Positions 40,616 to 54,772 of a stretch of DNA of 64,000 bases are shown piece by piece. Location of the stretch: NCBI GenBank assembly GCA_963556495.2, contig OY747716.1, forward strand, positions 13,979,571 to 14,043,570, given 5' to 3'. The notes below the pieces were generated by a model, which had not been told where the DNA came from, searched no databases, and saw only the letters and a program-made list of their open reading frames with translations. This stretch comes from Valencia hispanica. Its lineage: Eukaryota > Chordata > Actinopteri > Cyprinodontiformes > Valenciidae. Both the position numbers and the translations under genes were made by a program. Each line of letters opens with the position of its first letter. Position 1 is the stretch's first letter.

Positions 40616-43600
40616 TAGTGAATCATACTTTGTCGTCTCACTATTATGATGCAGTGTTAGGCGTTTGGGTTTATCCGTGCCTGCCCACTGACTGTCCCAA
40701 CTGGTGGTGGAAACGCTGGACCATAACATAGCCTACTGAACCAAACCACACCGACCCGACTCATACCGCCCTTCTTTTAATCAAACATCTACATTGGTTA
40801 AGAAGAATGTCACTCAGATGAGTTGTTGACAGAAGAGTATTTCCACAAGCAGGAAATGATTTTAATAGCTACGTTGTAGTGTCTATCATTCTGCCTTTTT
40901 GTCAGGTATGGTGTTCCGATATTTCCTTTATTATTCAGTAAAATAATTACTAGGTGCCTTGGTACCGTGTCTGTGATTGTAAATATAGAGATGGTGTTCT
41001 GTCCTGTACGTTTGAAGGACTCTAAGGAAAGGATTCTGGAAGCCTTCATGTTTTAGCTGCTGCTCTGCTCATCCATTCTGCTCTCCTTGGGAGTAACCCA
41101 GTTCTTCCTCTGGCTCTTGACTAGAGAAAGGTGGGAGGTGGTTAGTCTGCATTCCAAGAGGCCAGAGAATGTCTCCCAGGAGACTTTGATTGTAAGTACT
41201 TGAGTCAAGTTCATTACTTAAGGCTGTTGGTGTGGTAAACACCCGAGCATCCAGGCATGGCTGTGATGATTTCATTAAGCCTTTCACATAATGAATGAGT
41301 TCCCTAATGACTGAGGGTGTAGAGCTGTGAAGGTTTACTGCCTAGAAATCAGCTTGCTTGCTCTGACCTCTGTGACAGCCTGTGGCAAGAAAATACACAC
41401 TTATCAGTTGGATGTTTTTTGTTGTTTATTCTCAGTTCATACTGGTTTAGACTGTTTTGGGGTGGGCAGGAGTCAGGCAGGGGGTGTGTCCCTGAACAAA
41501 ACCCAGAGTATGACAATGTCCTCCTGCCTGTTGTCTGGACAAGTGTCTCAGAGCGTCGTTCCTGCATACCTTTCATTTCCAGAATGTGGTTCCTGATTTG
41601 GACAGTCTTTGTGTAGTGAAAAAGGAGGCGTGGGAACAAATAAAAAAATGCTGCAAGGATTAAATTCAACCAAGCAACCTGCTGATAGTTGAATGTCTCC
41701 TGTCATTGCTACACCCAGGGTTGCGTTGATGAAAATGATCTGAGAAAGGGAATAAAGCTATGAGCAGGTTTCCATAGCCGCTTGTCACCAGGAAGGCTAT
41801 TTTCTTGGGGCTTAAGGGTGGGTGGGATTCAGTACTATAAAATGACTAATCTGAGTATCATTTTGGATCACTATCTGCTCCTTTAGAATCATGATAAACT
41901 ACCTTTGTCTGAAGAAAGAGATTGACAAATTACCCTTTGGCAAGCTTTTATTCCTACATGTTCCATAAAAACATCCCATTAAACATGAATTGTTGCATCA
42001 GAACCTCCTAATAGTTCCTAATTTGATGCTGAATATTGAGTAGTAAGTAATATCTCGTCTGATCATTACAGAGCACACTGCGTTTTTAGTGCTGACAGAA
42101 TCCAGTCATTCTTGTGGTGAAATGAAGCCGTGGCTTTTCGTTACTTTGCTGCTGCCTCGTCAGGATTGAAGAGCTTTCCCAGCACCGTGTGTGAGGGAGG
42201 TGCCTTAGATCTTAGGGCGAACTTTACAACGAGCCACGGCTAAACATGGCATCACATGAAATCTGAATACCAGGAGGCTGCCACAGTGGTCTACACTGGC
42301 CATAAAGTCTCAAATGAGGATCACGAAACATTTGAACTCTACATTCACTTGACTGAAACCTTGAATGTTAGTTGTGTGACTGGACTGGGAGACTGTTTTG
42401 GTATCTGCGAGTGATAAGTTTATGAAGGCAAACGTCCAATGAGCCTAAACTATGTACTGCATGTCTGGGACTGGTACAGTTTGGCATTTGTATCTGGGTA
42501 TACCAAGGTCTTTGCAGTTAGTGTTCCATAGACTGCTAAAGTTACCCATCATATTTCTCCCACAGTTTAAAATCATCAAAAGTGCTGGTTTGACTGGAGT
42601 TTGGAGCAGAAACACTGAAAGAAGGCTACTACACGGTTCCCTCCCTCAGTAATAGAATGCAAATTTGGCTGGACATATTGAGGCTGTGAAAAGCATGGAT
42701 AGTGATTGTGAAACTAAAGAAACTCCACTCGTTGCTCTTGGTAAGGTAGCACCGTTTTAAAGCTGCTGCTGTCCAGCTATGGCTGACATGTCTGTGACTC
42801 TTCTCTAGATAGCTCAAGTAATTAACCAGCCAATATCGGCTTGTTAGTCCACGAATAATATGCTTTTGTTCTCGACCATAAGCACTTCAAAACTATTACT
42901 AAATTAAAATACTGTAAATTTTCCATGAATCCAGAGCTTTTTTGTTCTTGTTCAGTAGTATTATCATCTCAGGGATGTACATATGGACTTAGTTGATTCA
43001 GTCCAATCACCCATATGTTCGCTTACGTCAGTTCTTCTGTTAATCTTTTTTATTGTCATAGTTGTTTTCCCCCCAATCCATTTACTTATGTATTTATCTA
43101 TCCATCACACTGTCCACTTGTAGTCACCATCGTTCCCAGCATTGTTACTAATCTCTGAGTCGACAGCAGACTTGTGAGCCTTCTGCTGCTCTGTGGCTCA
43201 CAGATGGAGATTAAAATGATGAGCTCGTAAGGGTCTCTGTAAAAGGTCATGGTTGAGGGTGATGTTGTGTTGTTTTGCTCCAGCCCACCCTGCAGAGGTG
43301 TAGGGTTGCTCCCAGGTTCACGCTGGCCTCTGCAGCGCTGCGGTGGAATGAGCCCACCCAGCAGATGCTGGCTATCAGACACCAACGTTTGGCAGAGTCC
43401 AGCTCGTATACATGAAACTGCTGCGCTCGCTGTGCAGACACGCCGGCCTCCTGACTCTCACAGTGTTTTCAAGGAGAAAGCAGTGGGATTGAATGAATGG
43501 CAGCCGCATGAATATAAGCGCTTGTTGTGGGGACGACCAGTCAGGCACTGAACCCTTGGAGAGAAGATTAGGTTATAATGTGTTACTGTGCTGGTCCCTA

Positions 43601-46600
43601 CATGAATGCTCTGAAAGTGTGCTGTTCTTTCACATTTATTCTCGTCTTGACAAAGCTTCAGTGCTGTTTTTAAGGCATGCAAAGCTAAGCTGTGTAAAGG
43701 ACCACTGATTGTGTAGATTTTCTGGTTCTTAATTTTATACTGAAAGCCGTTGTTAAAAGAAGCTAGAATGTGTACGTTTCTTTAGATGCACAAAAACTAA
43801 GTGTCTAACAGCGTTCAACACAGTTTCCCAGGATATAATGTATTTTTGAAGACTGTCTCTCAGTATGTATCCAATTTGTCAGTAGTTTGTGAAGACTTAG
43901 TTTTCATGGCAAACATCAAGCTTCTTTGTCAAAAGCTAGCCAATTAATGATCAAGGCTCCTGCATGTTCCCTGTATGGCAGCGCTGTGAATAACTCAACA
44001 TATCTGGGGCGAATAGAGCAAAGATGGCTCCAAAGGGCCTCCATGTTTGTTGCTCACTCCAGTAAATCCCATCTGCTGATGAGTCCATCTGCAAATGTAA
44101 GGAAAGTAAAGATGCACCAGTCAGAGGTTTGGAAGATTTCCAATATCCCATTTTTGGTCAACTTAGAGCTGACAGTTAGAATTATTTCAGCAGTATTGCA
44201 AATGTTTCTTTTCGACAATTTTACCATGAGTGGCACTGTGAGTCGTGTGTGTGTGTGTATAAGAGAGAAGTTACCTTAGCTCATTTTAAAGACACAAAAT
44301 GATTTGAAATTAACATTTTTAATCTGTTTTCATCTTACATTAGTGTGGTTAATGTTAACTGTCCATGAGTCTTAGTGTGAACTCATTGGCGGATACAGAC
44401 ACCGACTTTAACTCTACGATTTTTAAAAGGTTGTAAACATTTCTGAATTCAGTACTTTTTTTGAACAGACAAAAGTAAAGAGTGGAAAAGAATAAAAGGG
44501 AGCAAACCTGATGTAATACTGTCAGCCACCCTGGTATCTGCGAGTGTCAGCTACAGGACAGTTCTCTCTTTCCCCAGATCTCCAAAATCTCCCCAGGGTG
44601 AGTAAAAATCGATCTACTAAACCAGATGGCTTCTTTTTATACCTGCAAAAATCAGGTGGAAAATGACCAAAACTACAAAATAGCCAAAACGACCAGCACC
44701 CATCAAAGTCTAGTGCTCAGCTATAAGAACCTGAAGAAACAGCTGACGTGTGTGTGTGTGTGAATAATAGTTTCATATTTAAAACGCATCTTACAGCTTT
44801 TCTGTTTCTTCTAACTTGATTGTAAAACAGCACAATGACACTATAATAATGACCAACTTCCACACCAAACACGGTTGTTGTCTGTCCACCCAAGCAGCAG
44901 GTTTGTTTGGTGCATCGGAAGAAGATTTGATAGAGTTTCTGACCGGCCAATCACCGGTCAAGCTGAAAATGTTCCACTCTGCATCTGTGAAGCGTGAAAA
45001 ACTACAGGTGAACAACAGAAACAGATCTGTCTTTTTCCATCCACCGGACCTCGCTGCTTGATGTCTGTATCGTCTGTGGATCTATTTGGGTTATCCTGTC
45101 AGTGATGAGTCTACCGCTCTCTATTAATGCTCCACGAGGTTACCGAACTCGTTTAGCTTGTGTTGACCTTCGGAGTACCTCTTGGCCACCTTCCAGCAGT
45201 CATAACCCACGTTTCCCCTCCCTGCCTTGATCTCTATAGATGACAGCAGTTTGAGCACAAGTTACAGACTGTAATTTATGTAAGGGTAATTTAAGCCTAC
45301 AAGTGCTTTAATAACCAGTTCATGCTAACACCATCTGCCTTTTGCATGTTGCTGTGAGTGCTGCAAATGACAGAGGTCACAACGTTTTCTTTTGTGGAGA
45401 TTTTGATAAACTTTTTTGTCCTATTTGAACCAGTTCAGAGTCTTCTCTTACTTTTGTCTTTCTTGCTTTGATCAGCCTCTGTCAAGGGATTCTCTCCTTC
45501 ATTCCATGGCTTCCTTTGGCTTTGGCTAAACTTCTGCTTTATGAGAAAAACAAAAGGAAATTCTATTTCCCTGCTTTTAGTCAAAATAAGATGAACTACC
45601 ATTGCAACACCTAACTGATGTAATAACAGCTTTTTTGAGCTTTTGTGGATCTTGTTTGTGGGAAATCGTTGATGTTTCAATATGGCACATACTAGACCAA
45701 GGTGAAATTATGTTTTTCTTCTCTTATTAGTTTAGGAGCAGCTTTTCTACACAGCAACTTGCCACTTGTTGCTATGCCTCTCATCACCACCACATACCTC
45801 CACAGCCGTACAGGCTGCATGCTGATCTGTCTTTGACTACTCAACCCCTTAATTTGAATGTCTACCAGCATATGGAATATGAAAATATTTTCTAAAGGTC
45901 GAATAGATGCCTATGTTTGGGTGTGAATACATGCTTTTGTCTCTGGAGCTAAGAGCAAGTTGTTGAGCATGTATGAATATGTTTGTATGTTGACCTGTTG
46001 GCCTGGCATTCATTCATCTTTAGACCACCAGATCAAGCTGTGTTTCTATTCCCAGACTGGTCGTTAAGTAAAATTAAATCAACTGCAGGGTAAGTACCAC
46101 ATTTAAAACTGCTTATTTCAACCATTAACTATGCTGTTTTTTTCTTTTACAGTGAAAAAGCAGGGTTTACAATATTCAGTAACATGCATGTTAATATTTT
46201 GATTAGTTTACACTATTTATTTTTTTCTCTCCTAATGGAAAAAAGAATTTCCTTAGTCAACCATGCAGATTGCTAGTCTGTTAACCTGATTTGCCAAAGT
46301 TGAACCAAAATTTGCCCTCATACAGAGAAGATGACGTAAAACCAACACATGTGCTCGACATATTTGGAGCCCAACTTTGCCGCAGATGTAATTTGGCATT
46401 TGCCCTTTAGTTGAAAGGCCTCCTAAAATCTAAAACAGCTGTAATCTCCTGCGTATTTTAAGGTGCGATGGACATCTGTGGTGTCTTCACCCACAGCTCG
46501 CCACTAATTGCGAAGTAACCTTATGTTGGTGCCTTTTAAGTTTGGTTCAGATTAAAGTGTTGTATTTTTAACTTGGCGTTGTCGGTCCTTGATAACATCA

Positions 46601-46906
46601 GGCAGATGGTGTTCATGCAGAGCTCTTGTGTGCTCCATTGAGAGGTTGTTAGAGCCACTTTAGATTTGAATAGAGTTTGAATAGATGTGCAGGGTGGAGT
46701 TTGGCCTGGGTTTGAAAGTTCACTGGGTTACACGGTTTGTTTAATGGCTCATTGTTCAATGCAGTGAAGAATTGTTGCTTTAACATGGTGATCTGTCCAT
46801 AGCAGCCATATAGATAGTAATATAAAACTGCAGTTATTACTGAAGACTAGCCCTAACACAAAAATATTATAAGATAAATGAGCTTGTTGTTGCCAAATAT
46901 TTATAT

Positions 46907-47490
46907 AAGGCCTGTTAAACGATTAAACATTTTAATCTAATTACTCACAAGGGAGCAGTGAATTAATCATGATTAATTAACATTCTTTTTTAATTGAATT
47001 GTATTCTTCTGAGCAACAGAGGGATTATTTGCTCATCAACATTAGTGCAAATGGTGTGGAACCGAACCCTTACATAACTCCAATCCCCCATTATTTCTGG
47101 TTATCTTGCAGCTGCAGTGTTGGTTAGCTATGTTTGCTTGTTTGTTAGCCAAGGCTTACCTGATGTGAAGTGATCGCTGCAGATTGTTGCATTTTTAATC
47201 CTCTGCTCATTCCATACGCTTCTTCTGATCGTTTACAAGACCTGATCGTGTCTCTTTCTGCAGACGGCACAGTAAAGTAGGGAGTGACGTAGACCGATAA
47301 TCCCCCTATCTGGCCTGTGTTCTGGTCTGCTATGCTGTTTACGTGAGGAGCACTGAACACAGCGTGGGCTGAATTGTAGGATAAAAAGGGCGGGTCATCC
47401 TGTGCATGCGTTAATTGCGTTAAAATAATTAATCGCATTAATTCTAAAAATTAATCAACCTGCGTTAACGCATTAGTTTTGGTAGCCCTG
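46907..47490. mobile_element. hAT-type MITE with TTAATCGCGTTAA-like subterminal repeats (584 bp)
   Basis: The left side AAGGCCTGTTAAACGATTAA and the right side, reverse-complemented CAGGGCTACCAAAACTAATG, are imperfect inverted ends with repeated TTAATC/GATTAA words. The flanks ATTTATAT (46899-46906) and ATTTATGT (47491-47498) match at 7 of 8. The internal sequence has no domain. Confidence 0.75.
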
Positions 47491-47502
47491 ATTTATGTAC
47501 AA

Positions 47503-47528
47503 CCCCCCCCCCCCCCCCCCAAAAAAAA
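47503..47528 (+). repeat. Poly-C/poly-A tract
   Basis: Eighteen C residues followed by eight A residues, just right of the MITE at 46907-47490. Confidence 0.95.
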
Positions 47529-48738
47529 CAACGTATTTTCAGCTTTCTTGTGGTCTGTGTTGGCCATCAGCATGTTTTTTGTGGGTTTTTTCTGTCTACC
47601 CAGTTTCCCTTCTTTATTTCCGGGGTCATCGGAACTAGAAAAGAAGAAAAAAAAACGGATCTGTTCTTTCTTTGTCTGTTTTTTCTCGGTGGCTGCATGC
47701 TAATCTGACTGACCATCAGCAGCTTCTCATTCAGAGAAAGACGGATACAAAGGGAACTGACTGACCAGGACCGCAGTGAAGGGATGGGGATGTGGGGGGT
47801 TGCATGAAGGGTGATGACTCGACCATTTGGCATTCAATAAACAGAGAAGTATTGTTTGCTAAAAGGCTACAAAAGAACAGATTGATTTAAAAAATATATA
47901 TTTAAATAGAACGGTAATAATGTAAACGTTCTTAGATCTTAGAGTTGGATTACAAACCATATATCTGTGCAGTCCTTACCTGCTTAAGTGGTGTTGTGGT
48001 CTTGGAATGCAGATCTATAGACAAAGGCTATTCACAATGTCTGTAGTTCACTCTTAATTTCTTAAAGCTTTTTACCTGTTGACTAGTTTATTTTATTTTG
48101 AAATCTATAATTTAGCACTTAATATTGTTAATTGTTTTGGTATAAAGAAATCTACAAATGGAATGCATTTAAGTCGACTTGAGATTATCACACTGAGCGT
48201 ATACCTGAAATAATTCATTGTATATTTCCTTTCCCTCCTGAGCGCTGTGATTTATTGGCTTATCTTCACCAAAAAGAAAAAAACAGTTCAGCATTGGTTT
48301 GAGCAGCACGATCCAACGGAACATCTTTGAGATGTGTCGGACACATGCAGCTCCCCACTTTGGAGTTTCCATGGCTTAAAGGATCTGTTCCTAGTATTTT
48401 TGTGGTAGATACCACATCATCTTCTTTCCTCTCTTTCTCATCCGTGTTTCCATCACTGTGACCTTTTGCATTTTGGGCAAAGTCATTTGCATCCAGTTTG
48501 AGCTTTTGCCATTATGAGACTTTGTCCTACAGGCAAAAGATTGCATTGGCATATATAAAATGCAAGCTCAGAACACCTGTACATTAATTGCACTACAAAC
48601 AGTCCGTTGTGATATGAATATTGCACACACTAATTTTGCAATGACATCCTATTCATAATGTGCAGCCCTTTCTGCAACCCTCTTATGTAAGAACAATGTC
48701 CAAGTTTGGTTGTTATCCTTTGCAGCGACACCAAAAGG

Positions 48739-49381
48739 TAGTGTTGTAATCAACGGCACCTAACCTAAGACTGAGGCGAGACCAAGTCCAGACAATACCA
48801 AGAACAAAGCTAAAACATTAAGGGAAGCAACACCAAGACAAAACCCAAAGCTAGAGCATTTCAACGGCCATTCTCATTAACATCAAACCAGTAACATAGC
48901 TCCAGACTAACTGGTTGCCCCTATCGCTTTCAGTTTGGTGCACTACCACATAATTGAGATGAACTAAAACGGGGATGTAAATCTATTGAGCTGGTAATAA
49001 GTTTAACAGATAAACCACATTGGCTGCAGTTGAGGCGACAGACTGAGGACTTCACTCTTAGCAATCTTTCTTCCTACTAGTTGTACAGACAGAAAACCAT
49101 GTATGTATCACATGGAAAATGTTTCACCATCTTGTTTTCTCATCCTAAGGGGTACAGGTTGTGGCGTTGAAATTTTGAAAGTAAAAAAACTTTATTGGAT
49201 GTATTTAAACAAAGGCAAGTGTTTCATGCAAAGTTTTTTTTTTTGGTGAGAAAAGGATCTTTCAGCTTTGGTCTTGACTGGTCATTGGGGAAAAAGTCAG
49301 AGTCCAGGACATTTGAGACTGAGATGAGATCAAGCATTAAAAAAAAGTGGTTCCAAGACCAGTCTGGAGTACTACAACATT
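48739..49381. mobile_element. MITE with TAGTGTTGTARTC-like ends
   Basis: The left end TAGTGTTGTAATCAACGGCA and the right end, reverse-complemented AATGTTGTAGTACTCCAGAC, pair imperfectly. The subterminal words 'gagaccaagtccagac' and 'ggttccaagaccagtctg' are inverted copies. No TSD match was found, so the boundaries are approximate. Confidence 0.5.
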
Positions 49382-50534
49382 GTCTCTAAGCATCAGCAAG
49401 GAACAAGATAGAAAACACCAAGAAGTGTCAGAGCAAGTTTGACAGAAATGCTCTTGTTCACGCATGAATCTATTTGCTTAGTTGGCTCTTCTTTAGTTTC
49501 CTCTATGTTTTCAGTCTCATGGGTGATAGGATCAAATGAGGAAGTGATGGAAATAACAGTTAACAACATGGCAAAAGTACAGACTACTAACTGCTGGTTT
49601 TGAGTGATGATGCCTGATAAGGCTTGAAAAATGATTAGCCTCTTCCTGCTGACTTAGTGATAACTAAGCATTAGAGGCTACATGTGACATAAATGAGGGT
49701 TATCCCTGGCAGTTGCCATCCCAGTCTAGGTAGTTCTGTACGTTTTTGTGTTTTGATTCCCAAAATAATTATTTACCCACTCTTTGTGTGTATTCAGGCT
49801 TCACAGAGCAGTCACCAGGCAGCATTTTTCATGATCTCATTCCCTCTTTGAGTAATGGTAGCAGCCAGGATACTCCTCCACTAATCCCTGCATTTATCTG
49901 AGGATTTTAAGCGTGAGGTTGAGGTCATTTCCAGAAAACATCTCTTGGAATTTTCAACATATTTCTGTGTTTTACAGGAATATCTACTCCCTTTTCCACT
50001 GCAAGCTGTTGGTAAGGCAGATTGAAGTCATGAGTTTGAAGGGCTTTTGCTATACCCAACTTTGTATGTTGTTTCCTGGATAGAGTTACAATTAGAAATG
50101 TTGTGGTACGATTATAGTCTGATAAAAAATCACGATAATCAGCATAGAGGTAATTTGTTGCTGCTAAAGTACTTCAATGCAGTGACAATAAAAGAAACAC
50201 CAGAAAGCAATATAAAACCTTTCTGCATAAGAGCTTCAACAGTTCACAACACCAGTCCAAGTGGAAGTGCCAAAAGGTGAGCAAGTTCACATTTTCTGAA
50301 CTCAGCCTTGAACGAAGGTGAGAGAATATTATCACTACTACTGCGATCCAGTCATATTATTTACTGTCTTGGACTCACTTTTTTAAACTGATGAAAAAAT
50401 CTGACGGTCGTCTGCCATTTCGACAAATTAGTATTCATACCTCTGATCACTTAGTCCAGACGTACAGGCATTTTCAGCTTTACGCACTGAGTTTATGTAA
50501 CTGAATCAATCAAAAAAAGTTTACAAAAAAGCAT

Positions 50535-50995
50535 CTGAGCATCATCTCAGAACTGCACACCGTACCCAACGCACCACACTATCAGGGACCGGGAGCTGAC
50601 AGTTCAATGAAGAGTTATGTGGATTGTGTAGCTGCAGATTATCTACAGCTGAAGCTATCAGGAAAGCCCTCATTCAGAGAGAAGTGTCACTTGTAATTAA
50701 AGTTATTCAGCCTCCATTAGGCACAGGCAGTTCCACAATTCTTGTCCGTGGACCAGGAAGAAGTTGTGAAACTGCGTTCAGGCCACAGCAGATGAAATGT
50801 TCATGTTTAATACATGTCTGCACATCTGCTCGATGTGTGGCGGCACGATTGGGATTCTTTTATTCAGCTTGCTTAGATTTTATAAAAAAAAAAAAAAAAA
50901 TCAAGTACTACTGAATGTATCAGCATTCTAAAATTGATGGGTAAAAATAGAATGTGATGGGATTCTTTGACCCCTGTCAGTCAAAATGAGGGACA
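50535..50995 (+). mobile_element. Unclassified dispersed element, copy 2
   Basis: It aligns in order with 30725-31920 without the L2 insertion: 'gcatcatctcagaactgcac', 'gtacccaacgcacc', 'gggagctg', and then 'aaaattgatgggtaaaaata', 'cccctgtcagtcaaaat'. An 18-nt A run lies at about 50882-50900. No coding domain was recognised. Confidence 0.5.
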
Positions 50996-53434
50996 GCAGC
51001 AAAGTCTAAGGCAACCTATATGTTAAGAGCAAGCTCTGCTGAAAAGAAATAATTTTCAAGGAGTTGGATATAGTCATTGTATTGTGTCGATGTGTGGGTC
51101 TTGTGTTGGGTCGCAGCTTTAGATAGAAAAAGGGAGACGCGTGGGGAAAATAAAGAATCAGCTAAGGATCCCGTTGTAACTCTGGGGGGGGCTTCAGAGA
51201 TTTACAGCTCAGGTAGGGCAATCTGTTGAAAAGAAAACGAATGCATTCCACAAATCTGGCCTGTATAGAAGAGTGGCAAGATTAAAAAAGCCATTATTGA
51301 AAGAACCAAAAGTCTAATTTGCATTTTGCCACAAGCCATGTAGAGATGGCAAATACCGCGGAAGGTGTTCTGGTCAGATTAGACCAACATGTTCCCTTTT
51401 GACCTACATCTAAAAAAATCTGTGGTGGAAAACTAACATTGCACATCATCCTAAACTCGCCATGGATGGGGGCTACATCATGCTCTGTGGATGTTTTTCT
51501 TTTGCAGAGACAAGAAATACACTCTCCCCTCCTCTCCCACCCCACCAATTCAAATTCTTTTCACTTTGTCTAAGTGTCCTGTAACCCACTGGACTCAGAT
51601 TTCAGGGACAAAGCAGCAGGGCATTGCGAGCCAAGCTGTGGTAGAAGAACGGGATACCGTTTTGCTCGAGTGGAGAAGGAAGTGCCGGCTGCATGTCGCC
51701 GTGTGTGCGGAATGTGCTGAAGAGCAGAGATGAGAGGCCTTCAGAGTGAATGAAGAGGGAGGGATTGTTTGCGCGGGGGTCAGCGTGTGTTGGACTCTCC
51801 TCTTTCTATGCGATTATTGAGGTGCCGACAGGGGTTCCACTGTTGTAGACAAATGGGTATAATTATTGGCCTGAAAATGTCTCGCAGCTCATGAAACTCA
51901 CCACCGTGGTAGATGTGACAAAGTGGGGAACAAATAACTGAAAGAAACTGGAATCAATTGCTTCAATTACAAGAATAGAAGGTCTGGAAAGCAAAGCAGA
52001 ATCACAGATGTGTGTGACTCTGTGCTAGAGCTCCATAATGACTCTTTCAGTAAATTGATAACTGTTAACTAATGAAAGGCTGACATTTTTAAATGGGTTA
52101 AGGATGTGTTAAATTTGGGGCACTGCTCTTGATTCTCAATTGAGGCATTGTTCTTCTGCAACCCCCCCCCCCTTCCCAGCAAGTTAACCCTATGCCAAGT
52201 GAGGTACCAGGAAATGGGGTTACACCCTCCCATGTTTTCAGACAACGGTCCAATACGTCCACACGCTGCTATACACAGTGCAGGAATGCACTAATTACTA
52301 GATCCAACTAAGAGTAGGAAAAGTAAACCGGCTAACAGGCTTTCCCTTGTGATCCGCTTACTCTTTAACCCTGCCGCAGGTGTGTTTAACCTGCACAAAT
52401 TCCCAGCAGGGGGAATCTTCACCTTAACTAAAATCTCTGTTAATACCTCTCATTCTAAATCTGAGCTGTGTCTTAGTCTGTCCAGATACTGCATGCAAGA
52501 ACTCGTCCAGTGCTGGTTTGGATTTCAGTGCACAGCCCTAAGCATCAAGTGATTCTGTGGAAATACGAATTATTAATGGAATATCAAGCAATCTCTTGTT
52601 TTAGTCAAAAGGAAAACCAGTGGAGAGCTTAATGAACTAGAGAGATACAGTGAGCTTACCTTTCATCCATTTTATGCTTTGCCTCTATTTTTTTTTAGGC
52701 AATAGAATTGTTCATGTAGGATTTAGAAACTGCACAAGAACACTTAAGGATATGACGGAACATTGACTGATGCTTCATGTTTGATCTTGCATTAAGGAAT
52801 GACATTAAATGGCACTAAATACAGCAGATGCTCAGATTGTCTTGCTCCAACTTGCTCTGTCAGCTCTTTGCACACTTGGAGTTTCTGAGCTCAGAACATT
52901 CAGTCAGAAAAGAACTCAAACATTGCATCTAATCCCGACATCATTTCATCTTCGTTCTTCACTATTACCAGACTCCGAACTGCCTAAAGCTCTAAGCAGA
53001 CCAAAGCCTCGCTGCAGGGACATTTCTCTTTACAGGACACATTTAGATTACTTGTTTAAGTTGCTGTGAGGAGTGATTAAACATAATGCAATAATTGCAA
53101 AAATAATAAATAATGCAAGCACAGAAAGGTTATCTCTTTTGGGTTTTAGCCAGGTAACAAAATGACCTGCTTGCATCATTTCAGTGGGCTTAAGGCAAGG
53201 TTTTAATAGGGCTAGGGCTGCTGTTATCGAAGGGTCTTTCTGACTGATCAAAAGCAAAATGGTTTCTTTTAAAAGAACTTTGACTTGAAATTGTTCCTTT
53301 TAGGAGGGAAGTTTAACTGCTGTGTAGAAAGGCTCAGGGTGTCTAAGAAAGCCTAGTAACTGCCAGTAGCCTACTATCTCCTAAAGAGGATTTAACCAAG
53401 GGATTGAGTTGCAAGTAATGCCAGCAGGTATAGG

Positions 53435-53456
53435 GGTGTGTGTGTGTGTGTGTGTT
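53435..53456 (+). repeat. (GT)n microsatellite
   Basis: An uninterrupted GT run of about eleven units. Confidence 0.95.
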
Positions 53457-53943
53457 GGAGACTTTTGGATGAGGAGGAGCAACAAAGACCTCATCTCTCT
53501 GCCAGCATGTCAGTTTATCATTGATAATGTCCCAGGATTGGCCTGTGGATGACTGAGTTAAAATATTTTATCAGTCAAAGAGTTTGCCTCTCATCCAAGG
53601 GAGAAGGTTTAATGCTAACTTAGACTAAAAAGTTGCCTTGAGTAAAGAAATGGTAGCAAAACATCCTCCTCAGCAGCTTTTTTTTATGGAACCATATTTC
53701 AGCTAAAAATCTTGCGTAAGATTTTCAACTCTCACCTGCACGTATTCAACAAGGCAATCACGTAATCCCTCATGTGGGTGCGCACATATTCAACAACACA
53801 CACGCATGGATTTCACCTCCCCTTCCTTCTGCATTGAAGCTTTCATACACGCGTGAGGGTCAAAAGGAAATTCTGCTCGCGCGAGTAAAGGACTTTTGAT
53901 TGTTCAGAGGGGGAGCCTAAGGCTCCAATCTAATGACCAATTA

Positions 53944-54524
53944 CACTGGCCGTGTAATTGGTCATTTTAAATCAGTCATGCCCACAGGATCAGTAAGATT
54001 TATTTGTTTCTTTTTTTGTTTCACAGTTTAGCAATGCAAGAAAATGGCATTTGTCAAAGACAGAAAACATGACTTTGGTGATACCAGACAGGAAAACAGC
54101 AAAAGTACATTGGTGTAACATTCAAGCAGAAAAAAGAAAAAACTAAAAACAAATAAATGAAATGAAAAATACATTTTAAGAAGGGCTAAGGCTAAAAAGT
54201 TCACATTCGGTTCATTATATCCTTCCAAGCAATTGCAGTGCTTTTCTCCATTAAAGAAAGTAAAGGAGAAGAAGAGTTTCAGTTCTTTGAGGAAGGTATA
54301 AAACAGAGGTTTGCATTTTAGAAATTTAAATTTATGAATGAAAGACTAAAAAAAAACTACAAAAAAAACAAACAGAATAAATTATAACATTCAGTATGAG
54401 TTTTTCTTTTCTTTTTGTAGGATCCCAAAAGTAATGTCCCTGTTTGGTGAACTCTTATGAAACAATCTTACTGATCCAGTGGGCATGACTGATTTTTAAA
54501 AAGACCAATTACACACGGTCAGTG
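53944..54524. mobile_element. Non-autonomous DNA element with terminal inverted repeats of about 60 bp
   Basis: The left arm CACTGGCCGTGTAATTGGTC, then 'attttaaatcagtcatgccc' and 'acaggatcagtaagatt', is repeated inverted at the right end (54463-54524: CACTGACCGTGTGTAATTGG, 'tttttaaaaatcagtcatgc', 'ccactggatcagtaagattg'). The arms are about 62-66 bp and highly similar. The interior is AT-rich with no domain. No TSD was clear, so the superfamily is unassigned. Confidence 0.7.
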
Positions 54525-54548
54525 CTGACCTTAGGAAGCGCTAAACCA

Positions 54549-54772
54549 CAGGTGTCAAACTCCAGTCCTCAAGGGCCGGTATCCTGAAACTTTTAGACAT
54601 GTCTCTGTTTCAACACACCTGAATCAAATAATTAGGTAATCAACAGGACCCGATGTAACCTAACTGCCGGCTGAGGAGGCAATTTGACAATTTGATTCAG
54701 GTATGTTGGACCAGGAACTCATCTAAGAGTTGCAGAACACCGGCCCACGAGGACTGGAGTTTGACATCCCTG
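54549..54772. mobile_element. hAT MITE, same family as 9732
   Basis: The left end CAGGTGTCAAACTCCAGTCC and the right end, reverse-complemented CAGGGATGTCAAACTCCAGT, match the 9732-9953 element, as does the interior 'caacacacctgaatcaaata'. Its length is nearly the same (224 bp). An exact TSD could not be read. Confidence 0.75.

Noticed and set aside
43249..43551. 100-codon plus-strand frame in the region right of the putative mpp7 leader
   Set aside because: It shows no similarity to the MPP7 protein and no consistent splice sites. The region may be conserved non-coding DNA, but this cannot be judged here.
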